Shown one piece after another: positions 11,835-23,003 of a DNA stretch of 64,000 nt. The position numbers and the translations under genes were made by a program. The DNA is from Tiliqua scincoides (lineage: Eukaryota; Chordata; Lepidosauria; Squamata; Scincidae), in contig NC_089821.1 of the NCBI RefSeq assembly GCF_035046505.1, forward strand, positions 61,536,256-61,600,255, given 5' to 3'. Positions within the stretch are counted from its first letter, which is position 1, and each line of letters starts with the position of its first letter. The notes beneath the pieces are model-generated. The model saw nothing but the letters and a program-made list of their open reading frames with translations. It made no database searches and was not told where the DNA came from.

Positions 11835-12604
11835 TTAATGTACCAACAGGCTTGTGCTGAAATATATGCCTTCAGTTGGAAGGGACAAACCCTGCTATTT
11901 GCTTTTAATGTTTGTTTTTCCACTTGTCTGCTAGTTAACTGCATAGAGGGGACTCAGCCACTACCCAATAGGTGGCTGAGCTGACTCATCTTGGCATTTG
12001 CTATCTGTTATTACAAAGCCTTGAGAAAATAATTGGAGATCAGAAATAGCTTCTGAGTTGAATCTCATATGCATTTGTCATGTATAACCATTTGGTTGTG
12101 TGCGTATGCTGGTTAATTGCCTTTTTAAAAATAGCATAGACTATGACTGTTTCTGACCTTTATGAAAGTTAGACTCCTGTCAATAACTAGAGACAAGCAA
12201 AGTGTGATTACAGGACTCTGTGAAATCCCTTTTGTTAATTCCTCCTTGCATGATACAGTCATAATTCATCCCAGTTCCAATCCAGAGATGAACTTTAGTT
12301 AGGATTATCAAACCAAAGTGGCCTGCTGTGCTGAAACTGACATTCCAAGTCACAATAATATGAACCAAGAATGACCATCTGCGCCTTGTGAGCCAGATCC
12401 AGACCCAGAACCTCTCTTTCAGGCTCTTGGCTTTTTCCTGGATTCTACTTTCTTTAAAATGGAATAAAGCTTGATTTTCTGTTGGATTTTTTTAGAAGAT
12501 GGTCCTGATGCAGCATTGTGAGCACTCCACAAAATAAGTAGGGCAGTTTCCCAATTAAGGAATTGTAGTTCATCTGCCTTTTAACAAATCAATTGAATTA
12601 CTAA

Positions 12605-12668
12605 GGCTGTAGTCCTTTGCACACTTACTTTGGAGTAAGCCCCATTGACTACAGTAGGGCTCACTTCA
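12605..12668. repeat. Family C palindromic repeat, partial
   Basis: GTAGTCCTTTGCACACTTAC is followed by GGAGTAAGCCCCATTGACTA and a truncated right arm (TAGGGCTCACTTC). Confidence 0.6.
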
Positions 12669-13390
12669 ATGGAGAGAATGGAGAATTCTTCATGGAGAGA
12701 ATTGGGCTGCTAATCAGTTAAACTATATTTACATGTTACCTAAGCCACAGTATATGTCTTTTTGAGGTAACAAAGGACTTCGCATCATTATAGACAAAGG
12801 CTCCCCCATCAAATTTACAAAGCCACCTATAATAGGAGTATGCATCCATTTTGAAAAAAATGAAAAATTGAACTGCATTTGCCCCATTTTTATTCATACT
12901 TAAATTAATGTGCCTTGTAATGAATGGGTACAAATAGGAATTCTTTTGGGGATTCCATTCATTTCATGTTAGGGGTGGAGTGGCTTACCTCTGTGCAGCC
13001 AACTCTTAGCGACCATCATTATGTTTTGCAACCATACCATGGATGCAGTGTCGTTCTGGGCCGCTGTAGGAAAACACGGCCTCTTGCTGCTGCTGCCGCC
13101 ACAGAAGGTGGCAAAAGATACATGAAAAAGCTAGATATTAAAATAAATTCTTCAAATCAATGAAGACATTTGTGAAAGGAGTAATGAAACAGATATCAAA
13201 ACAAATGCAAGTAAAATTTAAAGAATAATTAAAGGTATTGGGAGTGAATGAAAATGGATGGAGTGACAAAATGAAACGCCTGACCTTCAGGATTTTGTTT
13301 CATTCCTTATTGGTTCCCATGGGAGGGAAAGTATTAACTCTTACTGTTCCACAAACACCTGTGCAAGAACTCACTGAATAGTTAGTGCAC
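12669..13390. other. IGHMBP2 intron, no recognised feature
   Basis: No exon or named repeat was recognised before the CR1 fragment that starts at about 13391. Confidence 0.4.
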
Positions 13391-14225
13391 TGGGTTCTGA
13401 GCTGTCTGTGACAGATCAGGAGAGAGCTCTTGAGGTGGTGGTGGACAGGTTGGTGAAAGTGTCAACTCAATGTGCGGTGGCAGTAAAGAAGGCCAATTCT
13501 ATGCTTGGGATTGTTAGAAAAGGTATTGAGAACAAAACAGCTAATATAATAATGCCATTGTACAAATCGATGGTAAGGCCACACCTGGAGTATTGTGTCC
13601 AGTTCTGGTCGCCGCATCTCAAAAAAGACATAGTGGAAATGGAAAAGGTGCAAAAGAGAGCGACTAAGATGATTACTGGGCTGGGGCACCTTCCTTATGA
13701 GGAATCATGACAGCGTTTGGGCCTCTTCAGCCTAGAAAAGAGACGCCTGAGGGGGGACATGATTGCGACATACAAACTTATGCAGGGGGTGGACAGAGTG
13801 GATAGAGAGATGCTCTTTACACTCTCACATAATACCAGAACCAGGGGACATCCACTAAAATTGAGTGTTGGGAGAGTTAGAACAGACAAAAGAAAATATT
13901 TCTTTACTCAGCGTGTGGTTGGTCTGTGGAACTCCTTGCCACAGGATGTGGTGATGGCGTCTGGTCTGGACGACTTTAAAAGGGGATTGGATAAGTTTCT
14001 GGAGGAAAAATCCATTACGGGTTACAAGCCATGATGTGTATGTGCAACCTCCTGATTTTAGAAATGGGCTATGTCAGAATGCCAGATGCAAGGGAGGGCA
14101 CCAAAATGAGGTCTCTTGTTATCTGGTGTGCTCCCTGGGGCATTTGGTGGGCCGCTGTGAGATACAGGAAGCTGGACTAGATGGGCCTATAGCCTGATCC
14201 AGTGGGGCTGTTCTTATGTTCTAAT
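13391..14225 (+). mobile_element. CR1 LINE, 5'-truncated, sense orientation in an IGHMBP2 intron
   Basis: Corresponds to the C-terminal third of CR1 ORF2 plus the 3' UTR. The frame reads VDRLVKVSTQCAVAVKKANS, VRPHLEYCVQFWSPHLKKD and, after one in-frame TGA at 13708-13710, [15 protein letters not shown] to FLEEKSITGYKP and a natural stop. The 3' end is a short CR1 octamer (TTCTTATG) at about 14210-14220. It closely resembles the CR1 at 22812-27240, so it is fairly young. The truncated 5' end is normal for CR1 insertion. Confidence 0.93.
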
Positions 14226-14599
14226 AGGTCAGTGGTTTTAAAGATTCTGCTTGTGCAAAAGGTTGCACAAACTCTTGTGCAAGTAGAAAAGCATCTCAGA
14301 TTTCTATTCACTTTCCTTGCACACCAGTAGCATAAGGTGTAAAGCAGCTCTTCTTGAGCAGAAGATGTCTTCCACATGTGGAACTGCACTTTTGGATCCA
14401 GTCCATGGTTAAGATTGTTAAAAGAATTACTGAAGGGGTGAGAGAGTGTATGGGGAGCTTTGAGCACTTAGACACAAAGTATGGTATACATAGTGCAATC
14501 TTACTTACACTTACTTGTAGTAAAGTAAGTGCACTTTTGAACTTGGTGGGAATATCTGAATAAATACAACCTGTTTTCTTGTATTTATATAATATATAG
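14226..14599. other. Intron remainder before the large IGHMBP2 exon
   Basis: About 370 bases with no recognised repeat, ending in an AT-rich acceptor region. Confidence 0.4.
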
Positions 14600-15433
14600 G
14601 TGAAGTGGGATTCCTTGCTGAAGACCGGAGAATAAATGTGGCATTTACCCGTGCCCGGCGCCATGTAGCGGTGATCTGTGATTCACGGACCATTGGCAAC
14701 CATAGTTTTTTGAAACGACTGGTGGATTATATGAGCAAGCATGGGGAAGTACGTACTGCGTTTGAATACCTAGATGACATTGTGCCTGAAAACTATTCTC
14801 ACCAGAATTCTCAGGGGATCCATGAGCAAGAAAGGAGACCTAAACTCAACACTGCCCCTGCCTTAAAGGCTGATGGTGTGAATCCAAGAGGAAAACCAGC
14901 TAAACAGACTGGACAGAAAATGGTTGAGTGTTCTGTGCAGAGTGCAGTCAAAGTCACAGCAAAGCAAACTGAGGTGATAGAAAATTCAAGTAAACATCAA
15001 GCAAAGATATTGGAGTTTCTGAAAAGCGATGAGACCCAACTGGATTTCCCTTCATCATTAAATGCCCATGACAGGTTGCTTATCCACCAATTGGCTGAAG
15101 AACATGGGCTGCAGCATGTAAGCACTGGAGGAGGTAGAGAGAGGTACATAAGTGTTCGTAAGCGAGATGCTGCCATAGACTTATCTCTGGGAGATGCTTC
15201 AGCACATGAACAGGAGTTATGCTGCAGATCTTCAAGTCCCCCCAAGGAAGTTCTTGCTGTCAGTGAGGAGAGTGGAAGCAATGCTAGCACAGGGAAAGTG
15301 GATCTGAAAGCGTTGCACCTGGAGCGGGTGCAAAGGGAGAAAGCCAAGCGAGGGGAGAGCGTGAAACAAAGACAGGAACTGAATGTAAATCTGCAGGAAA
15401 TCATTGGGAAGAAACACAGAAATGAAGGGAAAG
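14600..15433 (+). CDS. IGHMBP2: IGHMBP2 large exon: helicase motif VI, linker and R3H domain
   Basis: This 834-nt exon starts after ATATATAG and ends AAA G|GTATAT. Its first part reads GEVGFLAEDRRINVAFTRAR, then RHVAVICDSRTI; this is motif VI, whose arginines act in ATP hydrolysis. The segment AFEYLDDIVPENYSH closes the helicase core as in human. A polar, low-conservation linker follows. At about 15000-15170 comes the R3H domain, with FPSSLNAHDRLLIHQLAEEH; the Arg-LLI-His spacing is the defining R-x3-H motif that binds single-stranded nucleic acid. The end is Lys/Glu-rich with a likely helix (DLKALHLERVQREKAKRGES). There is no internal stop or frameshift. The long open frame on the opposite strand here is a shadow. 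Confidence 0.97.
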
Positions 15434-16727
15434 GTATATCATTCACCTTCTATGGATTTGACTTACTGAAGCCATTTCCTAAGCTTTTCTATTTGCATTT
15501 TTAGAAGGAAGTTTGATGATACTTTTCATTGTCTCCTGCCTTTTCTGCAGAATGCTGCTTCTCCCATTTCAGCTCTCTTGCAGATTCACTCTGGAGTGAT
15601 TCCCTTAGGCATCTTTTGGGAAATTTCAGCCAGGGCAGCAGACCATGAGAGCTTCTGCTCCAGAGCTTTTGCAGAAATTCAGTGCTGCTTGTACAGTGCT
15701 GTTCCAGCTCATCTCCTCACCTCTTTGTGGCTGGGACAGACTTTTTTTCTTGTACAGCAGCAACTTTTCTGGTGGTTACCTAGAAGCCAAGAATTCAGTA
15801 GAATAAACTGCTCTGAGAGTGTTGTGTGTGTTCATTGAAGAGGTTTCTTTTAAAGGTTTAAACATTGTGTGTATTAGCAAAGAAAAACATTTGGCTTTTG
15901 GAAATATGACACATAACCTTCCAGAAAGAAATAACTGTGAGTTTTGTCCGAAAAGATAACCAGATGCTCTGATTGACTTATTCTCTGGAATCTGACTGTT
16001 GCTTAGAGTGTGCTGAGGATGTTTAGGTGACATATAGTCCAACCCCCCCCCCCCCATCCCTTCCTAGGTTTTAAAATTTGTTCTAATAATTGCATTGTCC
16101 TGAATTTTTTGTATCAGCTGAGAAAGTTTTCCACATATCCATGTGGAGACAATTCATTAGTGGAAAGAACCTGTCAACGCAATAGTATATTAGTACTATC
16201 TACCTACTTGCCTACCTAGGAGGACTGTGAACACCTGTGTGTGCACATACCTATGAATACATGTGTGTGCACCACTCCTTTTCCCTTATTGTCATATTTG
16301 AAGATAACTGGAACCATAACCTAACACAAATCTGGAACTCTCTCATGCTCCAGAATCTCTATAGAAGCACCTATGTTTTGATATCAGTGTTACGCAAAGT
16401 GAATGGAAATAGACTTCTGAAGGGAAATATGAATGAACGTAGGCTCAGAGGTTGCTTTGTATAATATGCTAGCCAAAGTCGGCAGCAGTCCAGTCCCAAA
16501 TCAGTGGCAAGCATCTTATCCTGGCTAAACAGAGAGAGTACAGCAATGGATGCAGTTGAGAAGCAGCTAAGTGCCTTGATTGCCAATAGGCAAATATTTC
16601 ATGTTCTGCTATATTGATTTTCACAGCTTTTACCATGCTACTCCCTATTCCCGAAATAACCTCCGTCTCTTTATTAATTAAATAACCTCTTTGAAATTCA
16701 TCCTCTACATATGTTTCTTACATCCCA
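15434..16727. other. IGHMBP2 intron, no recognised feature
   Basis: No exon or named repeat. A C-run at about 16043-16054 is the only low-complexity feature. Confidence 0.4.
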
Positions 16728-17176
16728 ATCCTATTCAGACTGGCTGCATAAGACCCTTTACAGCTGTCGTAAAATGCAACAAGCCATTTGGCGCAGCCTG
16801 GCTGCCACTTCAGGCAGCAAGCAGCTGGATCTGCATGTCAGTGGCCTGGAGATGCCCATCAGTGCCAGTAAGTTAGCACAGGGGTGCAGCAAGACAGGGA
16901 GAAAGGGGAACAGGGTGGTGATTGGGGCCCGGAGGGGGGTATTGGTGGCAGCAGCACACACTGATATCCTATCCTTCCCACCCTCGATTCCCTTAACGTG
17001 GGTCCATGTGGTGCAGATTCAAATAGACCCAGCAGGCTGGCACAGGCTTACTCTGGGGCAAGGGAACAGTTGATCCCTTACTCTTAGGAGGCCTCCAGGG
17101 GTTAAAACTCCCTGTGGGATACAGCAGGTATCATTTGGTGCAGTCACATTGCTGTGCGTGGAGTTGAATAGGATTG
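16728..17176. repeat. Family B GC-rich repeat, probable MITE
   Basis: The block starts CCAATCCTATTCAGACTGG and ends near TAGGATTGAGTTG, so the ends are short inverted repeats. Its middle, GGTGGCAGCAGCACACACTG, is echoed at 58972-58992 and 61738-61758, which defines a small family. The class is unproven. Confidence 0.4.
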
Positions 17177-17227
17177 AGTTGCCTAGGAGGGCCCATTGCC
17201 CAGTTTTAATGCATGTTCTTTACATAG

Positions 17228-17392
17228 AAGCCCCCAGGTGAAGGATTTCAGGTAGCAAGTTGAGAAAGGACTCTTGCTAACTCCTTGGAGAGAAATATGC
17301 TAACAGTCAGCTGCTATCAGTCAGTGTAGGTAGTACTTGGCTAGGTGGACCAGTGGTCTGAAATGAAGCTGCCTTATGCCATATATGTTGAT
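17228..17392 (+). mobile_element. tRNA-derived SINE, body and 3' part
   Basis: Matches the same SINE family as 6425-6562 but in the other orientation and covering the 3' part: CTCCTTGGAGAGAAATATGC, CAGTCAGTGTAGGTAGTACT, CTAGGTGGACCAGTGGTCTG and AAGCTGCCTTATGCC. The tRNA head is mostly lost. Confidence 0.65.
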
Positions 17393-17764
17393 ATATGTAG
17401 GCTACCATAATGACCCACCATATGTAGGCCACCATAACCTCACCTTTTCTGGACTCTGCACAGACATGCACACATTTTATCTTGCTACTCCTTTATTACC
17501 ACTTCTTTATTCTGGTTTGTCATCTCTTTGTTGTGTAGCTTATCTTGCATAAACTGGGCAAAGACTGTGTCACGTTTATGCTGAGTGATGCTCTTTGCTT
17601 GTGCATGACTTAGAAAACAATATGTCTTGTCCCATGCCTTTCATGTGAGGCCAGGCTTCTGCCATTCCACGCATCTTAGGTTACCATTACTCCATGGGCT
17701 TCTGTGTTTTCTGCTCTTGACTAGGAGAATTAAATTCTTTGCAGACTTCAGTAGGAGACTGACA

Positions 17765-17942
17765 GCCCAATCCTATCCAAATTTCCAGTGCCGGTGCAGC
17801 CGTGCCAATGGGGTGTGCACTTCATCCTGTGGTGGGGAGGCAGTCACAGAGGCCTCCTCAAGGTATAGAAACATTTGTTCCCTTACCTCAGGGCTGCATT
17901 ATGGTTGCACTGGGGCTGGAAAGTTGGATAGGATTGGGCCCT
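17765..17942. repeat. Family A palindromic MITE
   Basis: The left end AGCCCAATCCTATCCAAATT pairs with the right end AGTTGGATAGGATTGGGCCC; the inverted match continues through CCAGTGCCGGTGCAGC against GGTTGCACTGGGGCTGG. At least three other copies in the window share this layout with a GGGAACAAATGTTCCC-like centre. It is 178 bp with no coding capacity. Confidence 0.75.
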
Positions 17943-18048
17943 GAATGTACACAGCTGTCCCCTTTTATGCTCTGAATAAAATGCTGGGTTTGAATATCCT
18001 TTTTTTAAATTACTGGTAGACATGTGGGTTTTTTCCTTATGATTTTAG

Positions 18049-18233
18049 GAAAGGCTGCTGTTAAAACCAAAGTGGAAAGCATGGTGGAGGAAGACTTTGA
18101 TGATCTGATTTCTGCTGCAATCAAAGCTGACAACATGTGTAGTTTCCACAAGTGCAAAGCCAGCGTAACAACCTTGGGACAGCTCTGCCTGCATTGCAGC
18201 AAGCGCTACTGTCTCAGCCATCACATCCCAGAG
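18049..18233 (+). CDS. IGHMBP2: IGHMBP2 penultimate exon: first part of the AN1 zinc finger
   Basis: The acceptor is GATTTTAG and the donor is CAGAG|GTATGC. The exon encodes an acidic lead ([17 protein letters not shown]) and then the AN1-type zinc finger [17 protein letters not shown], then [15 protein letters not shown]. The ligand spacing C-x4-C, C-x2-C, C-x4-C and the first His are visible; the last His and Cys come from the next exon. In human IGHMBP2 this finger lies near residue 890-930. The reading frame joins cleanly: a split Gly codon on the left and phase 0 on the right. Confidence 0.97.
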
Positions 18234-21200
18234 GTATGCTTTACCCTACCTTAGTGCAGACAGACTAAACATCCCCAGAAAATCACCATCTGCTCCGTCC
18301 CTTGACCCCAGGCCTTCCTGCTGAATGTCTGGTAATGTGCAACGAGAGGTACTGAAGCATTTGACAGACTCTGCTTTTCAAGGAAGTTTATCATTGCAGT
18401 CTAGAGAAGTGTGGAACTGTTCACATTATCATTTCTACATGTGTAAATCCACCGGGGGTGGGGGGAGAAGAAGTCAGACTGTGTTCACTTAACTTGTAGA
18501 AAGGATGCTTGAAAACTCTGCCTTAAGAGCTTGGTGGGGAGGAGGAGGTGGGGAGTCCTTGATTATAAAAGCAATGTCACAGTATTCACAAGGAAGCCAT
18601 GAGGAGGGTTTCGGGCTCTAGTTTAATAAGTCTGCTGATGGGGCAGACCTCTCTGCTAGGCTATAAGCGAAAAAAGAAACTCTCAGTGGTGCTGTGTTTG
18701 CCCATTATCATTGGGAAGAATGAAGCATTTCCTTTTGTTCCCCCTATGGTCCTCGCTGTGGTTTCAGTTTTTATGTCCTAAAGGATGCCTGAAAAATCTC
18801 CCTTCATCTCTTTCCCGAAACACTATATATTAGAATGGATTTGTTTTCTGGCAAGGTCCAGGGTGTATTTGCATTTTTTCCCCTAAGGAATCGTAACAGA
18901 TATACACTCCTTCCCTGGCTGTATCCTCTGGCTTCACTTTAGGTATATATCTATTTTTTTTTCCTTGGGAAAGAATAGGATCTGCAAGAATGTGCATCCT
19001 TGGCTGGAATGAACAGGCAAGGCATTAAAAGGCACTTAACATAGCAGAGCAAGGGATGTATGCTTAATGATGTGTTGCTGGGTTGAAATAATGCGATTCT
19101 TTGGAGTCTTTTCCCTCCAACTACTTGTCTGTGTCTCCCTGCATAGTGTACCTCAAAGCAGCTCTTTACTTTTTACCTCACCATTCAGATTCATTTCCTG
19201 CAGCCTGTTGAGATGCTTGTAGGAGCTAGAATCTCTTGAAAATGTAGGAAGCTGAATATTATGGCATGGAAAGGACCATTGCACATGCTTGGCATTTATA
19301 GGAGGATTTGCAAACCTTTTTCTGCCTCCAAAATGGAGGTACTCTCAAGGCCTGCAGTCCCTGACATCTCCCATTTAAAAGGATCTCACCTGGCAGAGCT
19401 GAGAAAGAATTCACTTTATGAGACTTTGCATAGCTGCTGTTTAGTTACAGAAAGCTATACTGAACTAGGTAGGCTGATAGGATCAATGAGAACTTCCCTC
19501 CCAAAGCAAAGAGTGGTGGCGGGGGGGGGGGGGGGCTCACACACTGAGGCAGAATCTCAGCAGAGGTACCACTACCCCCACACCGCAGTCCATCTCCCCT
19601 GACAGCTGGTATTTTTTTTAAAAAACCGAAAGACAGAGCTCCATGAGCACTTTAAATGTTTTAGTTTGACCCTAGTTATGTCTTCACATGGCAGTTGCCA
19701 CATAATATCCCCTACTGATGTACCTGTGCTATGTTAAGTGTCTGTTTCTCCTCCGCCCCACCCCGATGCAGTCACTGCAACAACTGGTGCAAGATATGTC
19801 ACCACAAGCACATGTGACCATCATTACAATACTGTTCCAGTCAGAGCTCAGAATTCGGTCTGCCCGTCACTGCAACTCTAGCAAAGTGGATATTATTTGT
19901 ACATATTCTTAATGACTGATACAGCTCTATCAGATCTGCCCATGTTCAGTGCCAGTGTAGCACATAAAAGGCCTCTGTGCTAGGAATAATAATAATGATT
20001 ACCAACAAAGCCTGATTTCAGATGTCATGTTTACTGCAGTTCTGATTTATTTGAGGTGTTTTTAATCTCTTGGGAAAAGTGTTGGAGTTAGCTGCTGAAA
20101 ACATTTAGTTGGGGGAGGGAGAATGAGGGTAGAGTTATGGATGTGTGCCCAGTTGGGATAATATCGCTGTGAATCAGGCTCTGTAGCCACAGCTGTGCCT
20201 GTGATTGCAGTAACTTGAAAAGCACAACTGCAGAAACAGAAATAGCTGCCAGCTGTTTCTTTACTGCCCACAGCATTGCAGCTACATATATGTAAGGGAA
20301 TGTGATCAGGAGTCTCATTTAAGAATTTATTTCTGAGTTTTAAATATGTCAAACTTGACATTTTCTCCTTTTGGAGCATGCAAGTGCCAGAGCACTTTTT
20401 AAAAGATCAAGTTGTAACTTAAGCTTTAAAAAAAATTGATTGGTTCAGTTGATATCAAACTGTCATGAGGAAATTCATTTTAGAGCTCCAGGCTTCTCTC
20501 AGCTCATCAAATTAAAAGCCGATTATGATAGAACTGATAAGATGTTAGAAAGCTTTACATGGAAGCCTGGATTTGCACCAATGCAATTACAATCAAGTCT
20601 CCAATTTAATTGGTTTGCAAATCACCCACACATTATATTGTTTGAGGGCATTTTGTAGCTTTGGACAAAATTCAGATGTGAAACTCTTGTTAAAATGAAG
20701 TCTTCTGACATAATGTGATAGCTTCAGCGCTGTTCCACCTTAATTTTTTTTTTTTTACTGGTACTCTGCCTGCTTGCCCTTCATCATTTGCTTGTAATGA
20801 AAAATACTTCCATCAAAGCAATTTTTCAGTCATTAATTACATTCTCTATTATGGTACTTACTTTTTCCTTTAGTTGTAGTTTCTCCTGGTGTGTATGTAG
20901 AAAACTATTTGATTGTAGTTTATTTTGTTCCTAGGATACTTGAAATACTGAGAGATTGTTCTCCTCTCTTCCCATTCATTCATTCATTTGGGTGGGTGTG
21001 TGGGTGAATTAATGGTGCATGTCCTTTTTAGCATAGATATTGCTGAGAGACAATAGCAGCCCTAGTGAGGCTTTATTTCTTCATCCTCCTTGAATACGCA
21101 TCTCCCCCCCCCCCCTGGTATTTTCATACATTCACTTTGATGCTTTTGCCTTCTTGAATGTGTTACTTGCTTGGCTTATGTATTGCTTCCTACACATTGA

Positions 21201-22574
21201 TATGCTTACAGTGCACTCCTACACATGTTTCCTCAGAAACAAATCCCACTATGTTCAGTGGGGCTTCCTCTCAGGTAAGTATGTAATGCAGCCTCAATCC
21301 CCTACTGTTTGATTTCTGGTGCCTTCTCCTCTATAATGATTCATTTAAGACCAGAACTCCTGCTGGGGTGCAGGCCGTGCTCCTGAAAAGAATGGGAGAC
21401 TGGCAAATAATCAACATCAGTTTCCTAAGAAGAAGTAGAAAATGGGGCTTGGGAAATGGGCAGAGATGGATACCCTGACCTTAGAACAACATACAGGAGT
21501 CCAGGAGTAAGCAGATGGGGAGAAATCCCAACACAGGGAAGGTCCTTTTCTCAATTCTAATATCATTCATTTTAAGCCTCCCAAGACAGGGCTGCCCCTG
21601 TCTTTTCAAAGTGCCATTTGCATTAAAAATGGTTAAGTAGCTACCTTTATCCACTGTATAAGTGTTCAGTTCCTCCCTCTACTTTGGTTGGTTCTTAGCA
21701 TTCACCACATTTGTGGCAGGGTGTGCAACACTGTATAATAATCCACTAGGTTCATGTTGACTTTCTCTGTGTTGATAGGAAATGTAGTCTGAATTAAATC
21801 AGAATTGACTTTGAAAGCATACCAGAATTGGTTCAAATGTGGTAGTGCTATTTGCATGACTAGGGGCTAAATTTATAGTGGTCAAGAACTAACTGGACTG
21901 TTCAGTATTTGTTGTCCTCTTAGTCAAGTCTGAATGTTGTTATAGCCAGCCAGTACGTCCAGATTGACATACTTTGGGAAGAAGATAGAGTTTTGCCTAG
22001 ATGAGAGTAATGCATGGCACTTTTGTAAGCAAATGAAGACTGGACATATGCATGAGCATGTAGTAGACATATAACCGCTTTTATAGTATGTATGTAACTC
22101 AGCCACAGCTATGTAACTCAACTACAATTTAGAATTGATTGCTTTAGATTTAGCTGTCTACCTGCAAAAGATCAAATTGCTAGTGTCAGATTTGGAGGCG
22201 TTCCACCTGTGCCTCCATTGTGACAGCAACACTGTGTTCTGGTGTAAGAGTTCAGTTAGTGAAGCTGGCCAGTGTCACAGCAGAGCTTGCCATTGGACAG
22301 ACCAGAAAAAAAAAGCCTGCTTAAGGGACAGGCTGAATCACAGTTCCAGATAACCTGGATGTGGGTAGCCCTCTTTCCTATGAGGATGAAGCAGCTGTGG
22401 AGAGGAGCCGAGGTCCTATAAGATGAATTAGCTCTGTTGAAAAAAAGGAAGGGGAAAGAGCCAATTCAAGCAGGTGCACTCTGACCAGCAATGGGGAAGA
22501 TTTGGTTTTGTCCTGCTGCTACTGTAATGTGTTTGTAAATATGTACATAGTTTTTCACTGAGGAAAAACACTGA
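18234..22574. other. IGHMBP2 last intron, left part
   Basis: No exon was recognised in this stretch. It contains a G-run at about 19520-19534, a T-run near 20746, a C-run near 21107 and one family C repeat (separate entry). Confidence 0.45.
21211..21294. repeat. Family C palindromic repeat
   Basis: GTGCACTCCTACACATGTTT, CAGTGGGGCTTCCTCTCAGG and ATGCAGCC give the palindromic layout of the family, with moderate divergence. Confidence 0.55.
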
Positions 22575-22665
22575 GGGCACAATCCTAACCAGGTCTACTC
22601 AGAAGTAAGTCCTATTTTGTTCAATGGGGCTTACTCTCAGGAAAGTGTGGTTAGGATTGCAGCCT
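22575..22665. repeat. Family C palindromic repeat, well preserved
   Basis: GGGCACAATCCTAACCAGGT at the left is inverted as GTGGTTAGGATTGCAGCC at the right. The middle carries AGAAGTAAGTCC and GGGGCTTACTCTCAGG. A nearly identical copy is at 45031-45121. Confidence 0.75.
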
Positions 22666-23003
22666 GAATGAGATGATCTGAATGTACATTTTCTCACTGA
22701 ACTTGAATTCAGCATTAGCAACATGCCACTTGCCACATGTTCCTATGGAAGAATTGCCACTGAGTGTTAAAAGTGAGGTCTGAGAAAAAATCCCACCCCC
22801 ATCCCCAGTAGTACATAAGAACATAAGAACATAAGAACAGCCCCACTGGATCAGGCCATAGGCCCATCTAGTCCAGCTTCCTGTATCCCACCAAATGCCC
22901 CAGGGAGCACACCAGATAACAAGAGACCTCATCCTGGTGCTCTCCCCTACATCTGGCATTCTGACTTAACCCATTCCTAAAATCAGGAGGTTGCGCATAC
23001 ACA

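Noticed and set aside
14997-15446. 149-codon open frame on the - strand opposite the large IGHMBP2 exon
   Set aside because: It is the complement of a strongly conserved coding exon and shows no domain; a shadow frame.
22812-22838. CRISPR-like short repeats (ACATAAGA)
   Set aside because: This is the octamer tail of CR1; there are no spacers and the genome is a vertebrate.
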